Assembly: GCA_024195585.1 (NCBI GenBank)
Contig: SWBL01000061.1
Span: 62,001 to 126,000, forward strand
Source: Aureobasidium sp. EXF-3400
Taxonomy: Eukaryota > Ascomycota > Dothideomycetes > Dothideales > Saccotheciaceae
DNA: 64,000 bases
Direction: 5' to 3'
The translations under genes were made by a program, and so were the position numbers. Under the pieces are notes generated by a model. That model worked only from the letters and a program-made list of their open reading frames with translations. It was not told the DNA's origin and ran no database searches. Below are positions 54,510 to 64,000 of the stretch, one piece after another; the first letter of the stretch is position 1, and each line of letters opens with the position of its first letter.

Positions 54510-55056
54510 CTTCACGATCGTTTTGACACAACGGAATGGTTTGTAGTAATCATGCAATAATATTTCATTTCTCATAGCCTATATGAAGAGCTGTCACTTC
54601 TTTGTGCTGAACTCAACGGGCTACCGCATGCGGGCTGGATTTTTTTCTTTCCCTGTCCGAACGAACAAAGGAACCTGCTACAATGAAGTGGACTGGACTC
54701 CATCCATCAAGATGGATTTGCTTGCAAATGACCACGTATAATAGAAGCCTCGATGATGTGATTGAAAGTGGCTGCCGTCCTTTTACTGGACGGTACGGTT
54801 CCGTCGAGTGTTTTGACATGACACCAGATTCATACCATCGACCCATACTAAAGTGAATACAATGCAGACTAAGCATTGACATCGCAATTTGGCCTCGTCA
54901 ACAATCGTCGCACATTTGAGACAATCGAGTCTAGTCCTGCCAGGAAAAAAAAAAGCTTTTCAGAGCACGTGTCCAGAAGCTAGGTCAAACCTGGTGCATG
55001 TCATGCCGGTATTCTTCGGGCCTGCTGATTCGACTTCGAGCTGCGAAGATGGATAT
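54510..55056. other. intergenic between kinase D and swd1
   Basis: Promoter of kinase D and 3' flank of swd1. An A-rich run lies at 54945-54955. No gene. Confidence 0.4.
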
Positions 55057-56445
55057 TCAATCAGCACGACGTCGCTTGCTCTGGCCGTTTGCTGGCATGG
55101 TGTCTTCATCGTCTTCGAGGACCTCCGATTCAGGACCTTGACTCTTACGACGATATTGACCTGCTCCGATTGCAACCATCTCCTCCTCGCTGTCGCTTGC
55201 GTGAATGTCCAACAAGACGGGCATACGGAACTCATGCTTTACCTGGCCTGGCTTGGCAGGGTCGACAGTCAAGACATCGACATGTTCGTCTTCAAGATCA
55301 AGGCGTCTCTTGTGCAGTTCTTCGATAGGATGTATATCAAACTCGTCTTCAGCTTCAATGTATTCATTATTTTCTTCAACTTCGACGAAATCAGGAGCGA
55401 GCGCGGACCAGCGTTGTGGTGTGTTGACAGACCACAGGTAGATGCGACCGGATTCAACACCAGTGGCTGCGACAAAGGGTCGTTGGGGATGCCACTCGAC
55501 AGCTCCTAGCTCTTCCTTGGGACCTTCGAGAATTTTAACCAGACTGCCATGGCCACGCTCCCAGATGTAGATGTCGTGATTCATAAGAGTCGATGCCATG
55601 ACATAGTCTCCAGATGGGCTGAAAGCAACGTGATTCCAAGACAGGCGATTGACGACGTCTTGGAACTTGTGCTCAACCTCGAGGCGCATGTTGTCAGGAT
55701 CGAAGGATGGATCATCAAGGTCAGGCAGATGAATTGTGCGGATGATGCTGTCAGCCGCGTTGACCAGAAGATCACGACCAGACGTAGTAAGACGTAAGAG
55801 AAGTAGTGCCTTGTTGCTGAGGCGGGTCGAGTAGATGACGGTACAAGTGCTCGCCTTGATGATGTTGAGCCAACCCTTTGTGGTACCTGTGATGATGTGG
55901 TGGCCAGACGGGGTGAAGATGGTGACGGTTGTGGTGTTCTTGGGATCGTGCTTCTCGTCTTGGTCGTAAGCAGAGCGCTTCGGGGACGAAGGGAGAGGTT
56001 TTCGAATAGTCGAGGGTTGGTCGAGCGAGGCCAGGACGGGCTGGGCTTCGAAGAGAGCGGCGGTACAGAGGAGATGATCGTGAGGGTGCAGTTCGGCAAT
56101 GTAGATGGGAGCGCCGAGATTGACAGTACGGATACGCGAGCCATCGTTCAGGTCCCACAGGATGGCCTTCCAGTCAACCGACGAGCTGAGCAGGTAGCGA
56201 CCACAGGCGGACCAACTGAGCGACTGGACCTGACGGCCAGGGGTGTGACCACGCAGCTTACGGGCGACACCATGTGTCTCGAGATCGAAGATGGCAATGG
56301 CACCTTTGGCGGTGCCAGAGGCGAGCAGGTCGCCCTGGCGATTGAAGCGAAGACAGACGGCAGCACCAGAACTGCGCAGACGGGCGATGAGCGCCTCGGG
56401 CATGTCCTGCGCCAGCACGAAGGGGTCGACCAAAGCGAGGTTCAT
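55057..56445 (-). CDS. swd1: Swd1/RBBP5, Set1 COMPASS subunit
   Basis: WD40 subunit of the COMPASS complex, which methylates histone H3 Lys4. Intron-free, 462 residues. The N-terminus MNLALVDPFVLAQDMPEAL is typical of the family. WD repeats are visible: SGTAKGAIAIFDLETHGVAR, LLSSSVDWKAILWDLNDGSR, TGTTKGWLNIIKAS, LMNHDIYIWERGHGSLV and TGVESGRIYLWSVNTPQ. After the propeller comes FVEVEENNEYIEAEDEFDI, the acidic hinge that binds Ash2/Bre2 in relatives. The tail is acidic and ends basic (QSKRRRAD), a possible nuclear signal. Divergent from rpb1; the 790-base gap holds both promoters. Confidence 0.92.
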   Translation of the reverse strand: MNLALVDPFVLAQDMPEALIARLRSSGAAVCLRFNRQGDLLASGTAKGAIAIFDLETHGVARKLRGHTPGRQVQSLSWSACGRYLLSSSVDWKAILWDLNDGSRIRTVNLGAPIYIAELHPHDHLLCTAALFEAQPVLASLDQPSTIRKPLPSSPKRSAYDQDEKHDPKNTTTVTIFTPSGHHIITGTTKGWLNIIKASTCTVIYSTRLSNKALLLLRLTTSGRDLLVNAADSIIRTIHLPDLDDPSFDPDNMRLEVEHKFQDVVNRLSWNHVAFSPSGDYVMASTLMNHDIYIWERGHGSLVKILEGPKEELGAVEWHPQRPFVAATGVESGRIYLWSVNTPQRWSALAPDFVEVEENNEYIEAEDEFDIHPIEELHKRRLDLEDEHVDVLTVDPAKPGQVKHEFRMPVLLDIHASDSEEEMVAIGAGQYRRKSQGPESEVLEDDEDTMPANGQSKRRRAD

Positions 56446-57235
56446 GCTGGAATTGTAGCAAGACTAGTTATGTCGGCATGGTCAGATCAGACTTTTGGTC
56501 GTAGGTCCGACAGTCAAGTCAGCAAACGCAGCAAACGCGACAGCACGACATGGGCAAGAGCGACTCTGCCTCTGAGACTGCAACTAGGTAGTCGTTTGCG
56601 ATGCGCGCACACGTCGTTTGCTCTCCTCAGCACGGCTTTCACTGATATATTATCAAAGGAACATGGTCAACAAAGAAGCTTGCTTTCTCATCCTTCCAAG
56701 TTCTTTTGCGACTCGGCTCCGAGACCAACAAGTGCTGGCATCAGACAAGCTGCGCACAGCAAGCACGTCAGGTGACCTTCGGAGGTCCAGGCGGATGCGG
56801 ATTGTTGGCGACTCCAGAGTCAGAAGCAGCAACCAGCGGCGCTTTCACTTTAGCGGCCGGCGCCTTGCAACATCAACGCCCGTCATATCCTCGACCTCAC
56901 CCTTGCTGTCACCACGCCCTCACCAACCCCATCGCCGCGCATCCCCTCCATTGCGCGCAATCGCCATCGAGTCGCGTCGCTCCTTCACCTCGAGTCGTTT
57001 TCCACGTCTCGCCGCTGTCCGCCTGCGCGCGCGCCGATCGAAAGGCCAGTCGCTCGACACGCGCTCTCTCGCCAGAGGCAACCCTCTTACATCCACCACC
57101 ATCGCCCTCATCACAACTTCCATCTGTCCTGGAGATCCCCGGTCGACCTCTTCATCGACAGCGCCCTGAAGGTGGCAGCCGCTGACACGATTCTTACACA
57201 ATTTCTCTTAGCTATTGCTATCAACATCCGCCACC
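56446..57235. other. divergent swd1/rpb1 promoter region
   Basis: C/T- and CG-rich leader upstream of rpb1 (56880-57170). Open frames on both strands are low-complexity and not credible proteins. Confidence 0.45.
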
Positions 57236-60200
57236 ATGAACATTCACTCTTTTCCCTATTCCAGCGCTCCGCTGAAGACCATTCAGGAGATTCAGTTTGG
57301 TCTCTTCTCGCCTGAGGAGATCAAGAATATGAGTGTGTGTCACATCGAGTACCCAGAGACTATGGACGAGCAACGGATGCGTCCGCGAGAAAAGGGCCTG
57401 AACGATCCCAAGCTGGGCTCTATCGACCGCTCTGTTGCTTGCGGCACTTGCGGTGAAGACATGCTCGAGTGTCCCGGCCATTTTGGTCACATTGAGCTTG
57501 CTGTGCCCGTCTTCCACGTCGGTGTGTTTTTCTCGCCACAAGTCCATCGTGTCTGACATGGCGCTGATTTGCTGCAGGTTTTGTCACCAAGATCAAGAAG
57601 ATTCTCGAAACCGTCTGCCACAACTGTGGCAAAGTCTTGCTTGATGAAGTGAGTCGCCCTGCGCGGCTAAAGCTGAATTCAATGCTCGACCACCCATGCT
57701 AATCTCTACTTTTATAGAGCATTCCTGCCTTCGCCCAAGCTGTCCGCATAAGAGATCCCAAGCGCCGCTTCGATGCTGTTCACAGACTGTGCAAGGCCAA
57801 GACGACCTGCGATCCCGACGAGGCTGGTGACGATGGAGAAGACCCGAAAGACGCCTTGAAGAAGGGCAAGCGATCACATGGCGGCTGCGGTAACCTGCAA
57901 CCCACGATTCGCAAGGACGGTCTTAAGCTTACCGGCACCTACACCTATCCCAAGGACGCTGATACGGAACAAAAGCCGGTGGAGAAGAAGGTCATCACCC
58001 CTCAGATGGCACTGAACGTTTTCCGCAACATCTCGACATACGACTTGGCCAGAATGGGTCTCAACGCAGACTACGCTCGTCCTGAATGGATGATCTTGAC
58101 TGTGTTGCCCGTACCGCCACCAGCTGTTCGTCCCAGTGTTTCGGTCGATGGAACCAACCAGGGCATGCGTTCCGAGGATGATTTGACTTTCAAGCTCAGT
58201 GATATTATCCGCGCCAACGCCAACGTTCGCAAGTGTGAGCTCGAGGGCTCTCCCCACCACGTTATTGCAGAGTTCGAGGCTTTGCTGCAGTTCCACGTTG
58301 CTACATACATGGACAACGATATTGCAGGACAGCCCAAAGCTTTGCAAAAATCCGGCAGACCAGTCAAGGCTATTCGTGCGCGCCTGAAGTCCAAAGAGGG
58401 TCGTCTTCGTGGCAACCTTATGGGCAAGCGTGTCGATTTCTCCGCTCGTACAGTCATCACTGGTGACCCGAACTTGTCTCTGGATGAAGTTGGTGTTCCT
58501 AGAAGTACCGCCCGCATCCTTACCTTCCCCGAGACCGTCAACGCTTTCAACATTGACAAACTGCAACAACTTGTCCGCAACGGACCCAACGAACATCCTG
58601 GAGCAAAGTATGTCATTCGAGACACTGGCGAGCGCATCGACTTGCGCCATCACAAGCGCGCTGGCGAGATCCAACTGCAGTATGGCTACAAAGTCGAAAG
58701 ACATATCGTCGATGGTGATGTTATTATTTTCAACCGTCAACCTTCACTGCACAAGGAGTCCATGATGGGTCACAGAGTCCGTGTCATGCCCTACTCTACC
58801 TTCCGTCTTAACCTTTCCGTTACGTCGCCTTACAACGCCGATTTCGATGGTGATGAGATGAACTTGCACGTTCCTCAGAGTCACGAAACCCGCTCAGAAG
58901 TCATGAATCTTTGCATGGTTCCTCTTAATATCGTCTCTCCTCAGCGTAACGGTCCCTTGATGGGTATTGTGCAAGACACTCTTTGTGGTATCTACAAGAT
59001 GTGCCGCCGTGATGTTTTCCTTAACAAGGAGCACGTCATGAACATTCTCATGTGGGTGCCTGATTGGGACGGTGTCATCCCACCACCTTCTATCCTCAAA
59101 CCTCGCCCGAGATGGACTGGTAAGCAAATCATCAGCTTGATCGTCCCTACTGGCTTGAACCTTGTTCGTGGTGATGCCGAGGGCATGCACCCCCTCAACG
59201 ACAATGGGTTGATGGTGCATGGCGGTGAGCTCATGTACGGTTTGTTCAGCAAGAAGTCCGTCGGTGCCAGTGGAGGTGGTATCATCCACATCGTCTACAA
59301 TGAAAAGGGCTGGGAAGCTGCTGTCAGCTTCTTCAACGGAGCTCAGCGTGTCGTCAACCACTGGCTGCTCCACAACGGTTTCAGTATCGGCATTGGTGAC
59401 ACGGTTCCTGACGAGGCGACTGCCGAGGCTATCACAGACGCAGTCAACGAGCAGAAGGCAGAGGTCGCTCTCATCACCGAGGCTGCTACTGCTAACGAGC
59501 TGGAAGCCCTGCCTGGTATGAACGTTCGTGAGACATTCGAGAGCAGAGTATCCAAGGCTTTGAACAGTGCTCGTGACAACGCTGGTGACCGTACGGAAAA
59601 GAGTTTGAAGGATTTGAACAACGCCATCCAAATGGCTCGTTCAGGATCCAAGGGTTCGGCCATCAACATTTCGCAAATGACGGCTGTCGTCGGCCAACAA
59701 TCCGTCGAGGGAAAGCGTATTCCTTTCGGCTTCAAGTACAGATCGCTTCCTCACTTTACCAAGGACGACTACTCTCCCGAGTCTCGTGGTTTCGTCGAGA
59801 ATTCCTATCTCCGCGGATTGACACCTTCAGAATTCTTCTTCCACGCCATGGCTGGTCGTGAGGGCCTGATCGATACTGCTGTCAAGACTGCCGAAACCGG
59901 TTATATCCAGCGTCGTCTCGTCAAGGCTCTTGAAGAAGTCATGGCCAAGTATGATGGCACTGTTCGTAACTCTTTGGGCGATATCGTACAATTCGTCTAC
60001 GGTGAAGATGGCTTGGATGCTGTGTATATCGAAGGCCAGAAGTTGGATATCATCAACTGCTCCGACAGTCAATTCGAGAAGAAGTTCCGTATTGACGTCA
60101 TGGACCCCAAGATGTCTCTTTCACCCGACATTCTCGAGCAAGCACACGAGATTGCTGGAGATGTTGAGGTCCAGCGTCACCTCGATGCTGAGTATGAAGC

Positions 60201-62683
60201 ATTGTTGGCTGACAGAGCTCTGCTCAGAGAGGGCCGTACTGATGACGAAGAAACTCACCAACTCCCTCTTAACATCACCCGTATCGTCGAGAGTGCTAAG
60301 ACCAGATTCCGCATCAAGGATGGCGCTCGCAGCGATCTACACCCGTCTGATGTTATTCCCAAGGTTCAGAACTTGCTTGACCAGATTGTTGTTGTCCGTG
60401 GTGACGACCCTCTTTCCCAAGAAGCACAATACAACGCCACTATTCTCTTCAAGGCCCTGCTCAGATCACGTCTCGCTTTCAAGCGTCTGGTCAAGGAGTA
60501 CTCCCTGAACAAGCTCGCTCTTGACAACATTCTTGGTGATATCTTGAACCGATTCTCGAGATCGCTTGTCAGTCCCGGTGAAATGGTTGGCGTCTTGGCC
60601 GCACAGTCGATTGGAGAACCCGCAACACAGATGACGCTCAACACTTTCCATTTCGCTGGTGTCTCATCCAAGAACGTTACGCTTGGTGTGCCCCGTCTGA
60701 AGGAAATTCTGAACGTTGCTACCAACATCAAGACACCTTCCATGACTGTCTACCAATCTGCCGAAAACCGCCTTGATCAGGAAGCTTGCAAGAGACTTCG
60801 TAGTCTGGTTGAGTACACCAGTTTGCGCTCCATTACTGAGAAGACCGAAATTTGGTTCGATCCTGACATTCAATCAACCGTCGTTGAACAAGACAAGGAT
60901 ATGGTCGAATCTTACTTCATCATTCCCGAAGAGAATGCAGAGAGTCCTGAGACATATTCCAAGTGGTTGCTGCGTATCGTTCTTGGTCGTAGACAGCTTC
61001 TGGACAAGGGTCTTTCCGTCGCTGATGTCGCCGCTGCTATCAAGAATGTCCACAACCAGGAGATGTCTATTATCTTCAGTGATGACAACGCCGATGAGCT
61101 TGTTATTCGTATCAGACCTTCGAACGTGCTTATGGAGTCCAAAGAAGATGATGATACCGCTCTCGAAGCCGATCTTATCATCGGGAGACTCGAAAGTTAC
61201 CTGTTGGACGAAACCAGACTTCGTGGTGTTCTGGGCGTCGATCGTGCATTCGTCAATTTCAAGGAACGTCTGCGCGTCAAGGAAGACGGTGCGCTCACTA
61301 TGTCCAAGAGCGATCCCCTTTGTAAGGAATGGTTCTTGGATACCAGTGGAACTGCTCTCAAGGAAGTTCTTACAGTTGAGGGCACTGACCCCACGCGAAC
61401 TTACACCAACCACTTTATCGATATCTTCAGCGTGTTCGGTATTGAGGCTACTAGATCCGCATTGATGCGAGAACTCAAGCAAGTGCTTTCTTTCGACGGT
61501 TCTTATGTCAACCATCGCCATCTTGCCCTCCTGGTCGACATTATGACTGCCCGCGGTAACCTCATGGCTGTGACCCGTCACGGTATCAATCGTGCTGACA
61601 CTGGTGCACTGATGCGTTGTTCCTTCGAAGAGACAGTTGAGATTTTGTTCGAAGCTGCCTCCTCAGGTGAGCTTGACGACTGCCGTGGTGTTTCCGAGAA
61701 CATCATTCTTGGTCAGCTTGCTCCCTCGGGTACTGGTGAGTTCGACGTTCTCTTGGACCAGCAGATGCTCAGCACTGTTGTTTCGCGTCACCACGGCATG
61801 GGCGCTGGTACTCAAGCTGGCGCTGCTCCTCTCGACGGTGCCATGACCCCTTACGATATGGGCTCTCCTCTTGCCGAGGGCGACTACGGTACCGCAGACT
61901 ATGGTGCTTCCTTCTCTCCCATGGTCCAGGCAGGCGGCGACGAGATGGGTGGCTTCTCTGCCTACCAAGGTGGAAGCTTCAGCCCTTACAGTGGCGGTCA
62001 GAGCCCTGGTTACGCACCCACGAGTCCGTTCAGCATGGGCACAAGCCCATCGTCTCCTGGATATGCCTCGCCATCCTCTCCTGGCTATTCACCCAGATCA
62101 CCTGGTGCAGCTCTTGGCAGTCCCGGCTATGGTATGGGTTCACCTGCAAGTCCGGCATACAACCCAACATCGCCTACTTACTCGCCTACGTCTCCTGCAT
62201 ACGGCAAAGGCTCTCCCACGTCTCCTTCTTACTCTCCCACATCTCCCAGCTATTCGCCAACTTCACCCAGCTACTCGCCTACGTCGCCTAGCTACTCTCC
62301 TACTTCTCCTTCATACAGCCCCACTTCTCCTGCTCACAGAGGCTCGGGCATTTCCCCAACCTCTCCACGATACAGCCCGACATCTCCGGCTTACTCGCCC
62401 ACTTCACCCGCATACAGCCCGACCAGTCCCTCTTACAACCCTGGCGGAGCCTCGCACTCGCCTACGTCGCCCAGCTACAGCCCGACGTCGCCAGTGTACA
62501 GCCCAACCAGTCCGGCACAGCAGGGCTATTCTCCTACCTCGCCACAGTACACTCCCAACTCTCCTGGTCAAGCTTCGCCTAAGTATTCGCCTACTAGCCC
62601 CAAGTACTCGCCCAAGTAAGTCACGAAGATCTTGGAACGTATCGACATGTGCTAACGACCTCTTCAGCTCGCCTGGCCAATAA
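57236..62683 (+). CDS. rpb1: RNA polymerase II largest subunit RPB1
   Basis: Catalytic subunit of nuclear RNA polymerase II. Exons 57236-57521, 57578-57648, 57718-62615 and 62668-62683 give 1756 residues. Visible: clamp zinc site ([17 protein letters not shown], then CHNCGKVL), [36 protein letters not shown], the active-site [16 protein letters not shown] near residue 490, the bridge-helix region [20 protein letters not shown] and the trigger loop [21 protein letters not shown]. The C-terminal domain has YSPTSP heptads from 62158. The last intron (62616-62667) changes the end from SPK-stop to SPNSPGQ; the GTAAGT donor and TTCAG acceptor with a CTAAC box support it. Kozak-like context CCACCATGAA. 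Confidence 0.97.
62158..62615 (+). repeat. RPB1 CTD heptad repeats
   Basis: About 20 copies of a 21-bp unit encoding YSPTSPx, broken by short spacers ([25 protein letters not shown]). Phosphorylation platform for co-transcriptional processing factors. The first units are degenerate (SPGYASP-type) and lie upstream of 62158. Confidence 0.9.
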
Positions 62684-63496
62684 GCGAATGAAGCGAGCAG
62701 TCACCCAGCTGGGACGTACCCTTTGTTGGGCCCACGTCTTGTCACGGGCTAGGGTTAACACCAAGGTCACCAACAACTCGGAACAACTCATATTTCCGGG
62801 GTTGGTTTACGAAGACGACGCATGAGCGATAAGAGCACAAGCAGGTACATTGAGGGAGATTTCACAAGGCGTTCTTCTTTTTCTTTTTCTGCTAGTCTTG
62901 TTTTTCGAGAGAAGGAAAGTTCTCCAAGTTTTGTTTTTCAGGCTCACAAAATTGCATATGGAGAACGAGCCAAGTGTAGTATCAGAGGATTTTCGAGGCA
63001 AAGATAAACTAAAGATGAGCAATAACACGAATGCGAACAAGCAAGTCCAAACTTCTGCTTCATTGATTGTGATTTTGACTGTCGGTGGAGAGCTTGGTTG
63101 AGCTAGTGCTAATGTTTGACCACCCTACCTCTATAGTTCTTCCTCTGATGTTTGTTGCTTACGGAAAGCATGTTGAGAGTAAAAAGAAGAAACATACCAT
63201 CAAGAACAAATTATGACAGAAAAGCCTAGGCAATTCGAGCATTCAGTAGCAAGCAATAGACTTTGAAAGAGAGAAAGAAAAAAAAAAGCAAGCGTGGTTG
63301 ACATCTGTGTTCTTTCCTTGATGAATGCAACTTCTCTCCAAGCATCACGATACGAGACAGACTCAACAACCATTTAAAAGTACATATCACCCTCCTTACC
63401 ATCAGACGCCCGATGCAACATCCTGAGTCCGCTCAACCATTGACAAGACTTTTGAAAAACGGACAAATGGTTTTTCTCAACCTTGAAACCACTCCT
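62684..63496. other. convergent intergenic region, 0.8 kb
   Basis: 3' flanks of rpb1 and the RNase H gene. Poly-A/T stretches near 62875-62890 and 63270-63290. No gene seen. Confidence 0.4.
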
Positions 63497-64000
63497 CTAT
63501 ATCTTCGCTCCAGCCTTTGCAAGACGATCGGCTTCCAGGTTCAGAGCTCTAGGCACCTTCCTCCACAAGACCTGCACACCTCTCTCTGCCAGCATCTCGA
63601 CCTCCTTGACAACATTGCGGATATACCTTGAGTTGATGATGGATTTGCCGCTCTTCTTGTTGGTGTAGACTTGAATCTTGGGATCCCAGCGCCAGACCAT
63701 CAAGTGCGAGGTCATGCAGTCGAAGAGGTAGGCGGAATCAGTGATGATGACGATGCGGAAGGGGAATGACATGGCCCAGCACTCTGTATGGCAAGGACAG
63801 AGTATGTAGGTGTTGACCAGTTGGCGCCGAGCGGGCATGCACTTCTCGCGGGTGAGCTCGAGAGCGCGGGTTGCGGCTGTGAGTTCGGCTTGCTGGCTGG
63901 TGGGTGGTTGGGCGAAGTTGCGGGTGACGAGTGCGGATAGATTGTAGGGGGAAGAAGGTCCAAAGTAGATGCCTATGCCTCCGACGGCGGATTTGGTGCC
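63497..64000 (-). CDS. RNase H-type nuclease, 5' end outside the window
   Basis: The frame is open to the window edge, so the start lies beyond 64000. It matches fungal RNase H1, which cuts RNA in RNA-DNA hybrids. Visible: GGIGIYFGPSSPYNLSALV, QQAELTAATRALEL (catalytic Glu), IVIITDSAYLFDC (Asp), WRWDPKIQVYTNKKSGKSI and the final LEADRLAKAGA (Asp). Between RALELTREK and FRIVIITDS about 30 residues look unlike the family and begin GTCAAC, so a short intron with the CATACAG acceptor near 63787 is likely; this changes the middle but not the ends. No N-terminal hybrid-binding domain can be judged from this part. Confidence 0.8.
   Translation of the reverse strand, partial: GTKSAVGGIGIYFGPSSPYNLSALVTRNFAQPPTSQQAELTAATRALELTREKCMPARRQLVNTYILCPCHTECWAMSFPFRIVIITDSAYLFDCMTSHLMVWRWDPKIQVYTNKKSGKSIINSRYIRNVVKEVEMLAERGVQVLWRKVPRALNLEADRLAKAGAKI

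Noticed and set aside
54889..55509. 206-residue plus-strand open frame
   Set aside because: Largely opposite strand of swd1, whose WD repeats are clear; a shadow.
56618..57185. Pro/Ser/Arg-rich frames before rpb1
   Set aside because: Low-complexity GC/CT-rich leader; two frames equally open, no credible protein.
57874..59631. Long minus-strand open frames of 245-288 residues
   Set aside because: Antisense to RPB1; arise from its codon bias.
1..64000. Search for CRISPR arrays, transposases, terminal repeats, viral genes or secondary-metabolite cores
   Set aside because: None recognised by eye. Gene content is eukaryotic and mostly housekeeping; a repeat-finder run could still reveal weak remnants.

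Overview
The window is nuclear DNA of a filamentous or yeast-like ascomycete. Genes carry short introns of about 45-80 nt with GT..AG ends, and lariat-like CTAAC/CTGAC boxes are visible in several of them. Intergenic gaps are short and genes lie on both strands. The set includes fungal-specific families: an ENA-type Na+/K+ P-ATPase, a PTH11/satratoxin-type rhodopsin-domain protein, serine-rich cell-wall proteins, DML1, Swc5 and Swd1. I would guess Dothideomycetes (Aureobasidium-like), but that is inference from gene style, not from a search.

Layout. 0-10 kb: Rad1 (9-1-1 clamp), a tRNA with an unusually long intron, a protein of the type usually annotated pathway-specific nitrogen regulator, a rhodopsin-domain membrane protein, APC10/Doc1 and a Rab4-like GTPase. 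10-23 kb: a PAF-acetylhydrolase-type esterase, a four-helix membrane protein, an F-box/2EXR-like protein, an unknown gene, the ENA ATPase and, across a 2.3 kb divergent promoter, a secreted cell-wall protein. 23-36 kb: an AlkB-type dioxygenase, Swc5, a small glycine-rich repeat protein, a protein with an embedded MIF/tautomerase fold, a divergent SET-like protein and a 731-residue GPI-type wall protein. 37-46.6 kb: DML1/Misato, Prp18, an unknown polytopic membrane protein, Arl3/ARFRP1 and Gtr2/RagC. 55-64 kb: Swd1/RBBP5, RPB1 with its CTD heptads, and part of an RNase H.

The most unusual region is 46.7-54.5 kb. Four genes encode divergent protein-kinase-like proteins related to one another (here called A to D). 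They share an invariant 20-nt micro-exon that encodes the catalytic loop, followed by a 53-nt segment that leads to the DFG motif. All keep the catalytic Lys, the HxD Asp, the Asn and DFG, and none has the Arg of HRD. Three of the four have Ala for the first glycine of the P-loop. This looks like a local paralogous expansion of a fungal non-RD kinase family inserted between housekeeping genes.

Most other genes are housekeeping. Exon boundaries given here were worked out by hand from splice sites and reading-frame phase; where they are uncertain I say so.
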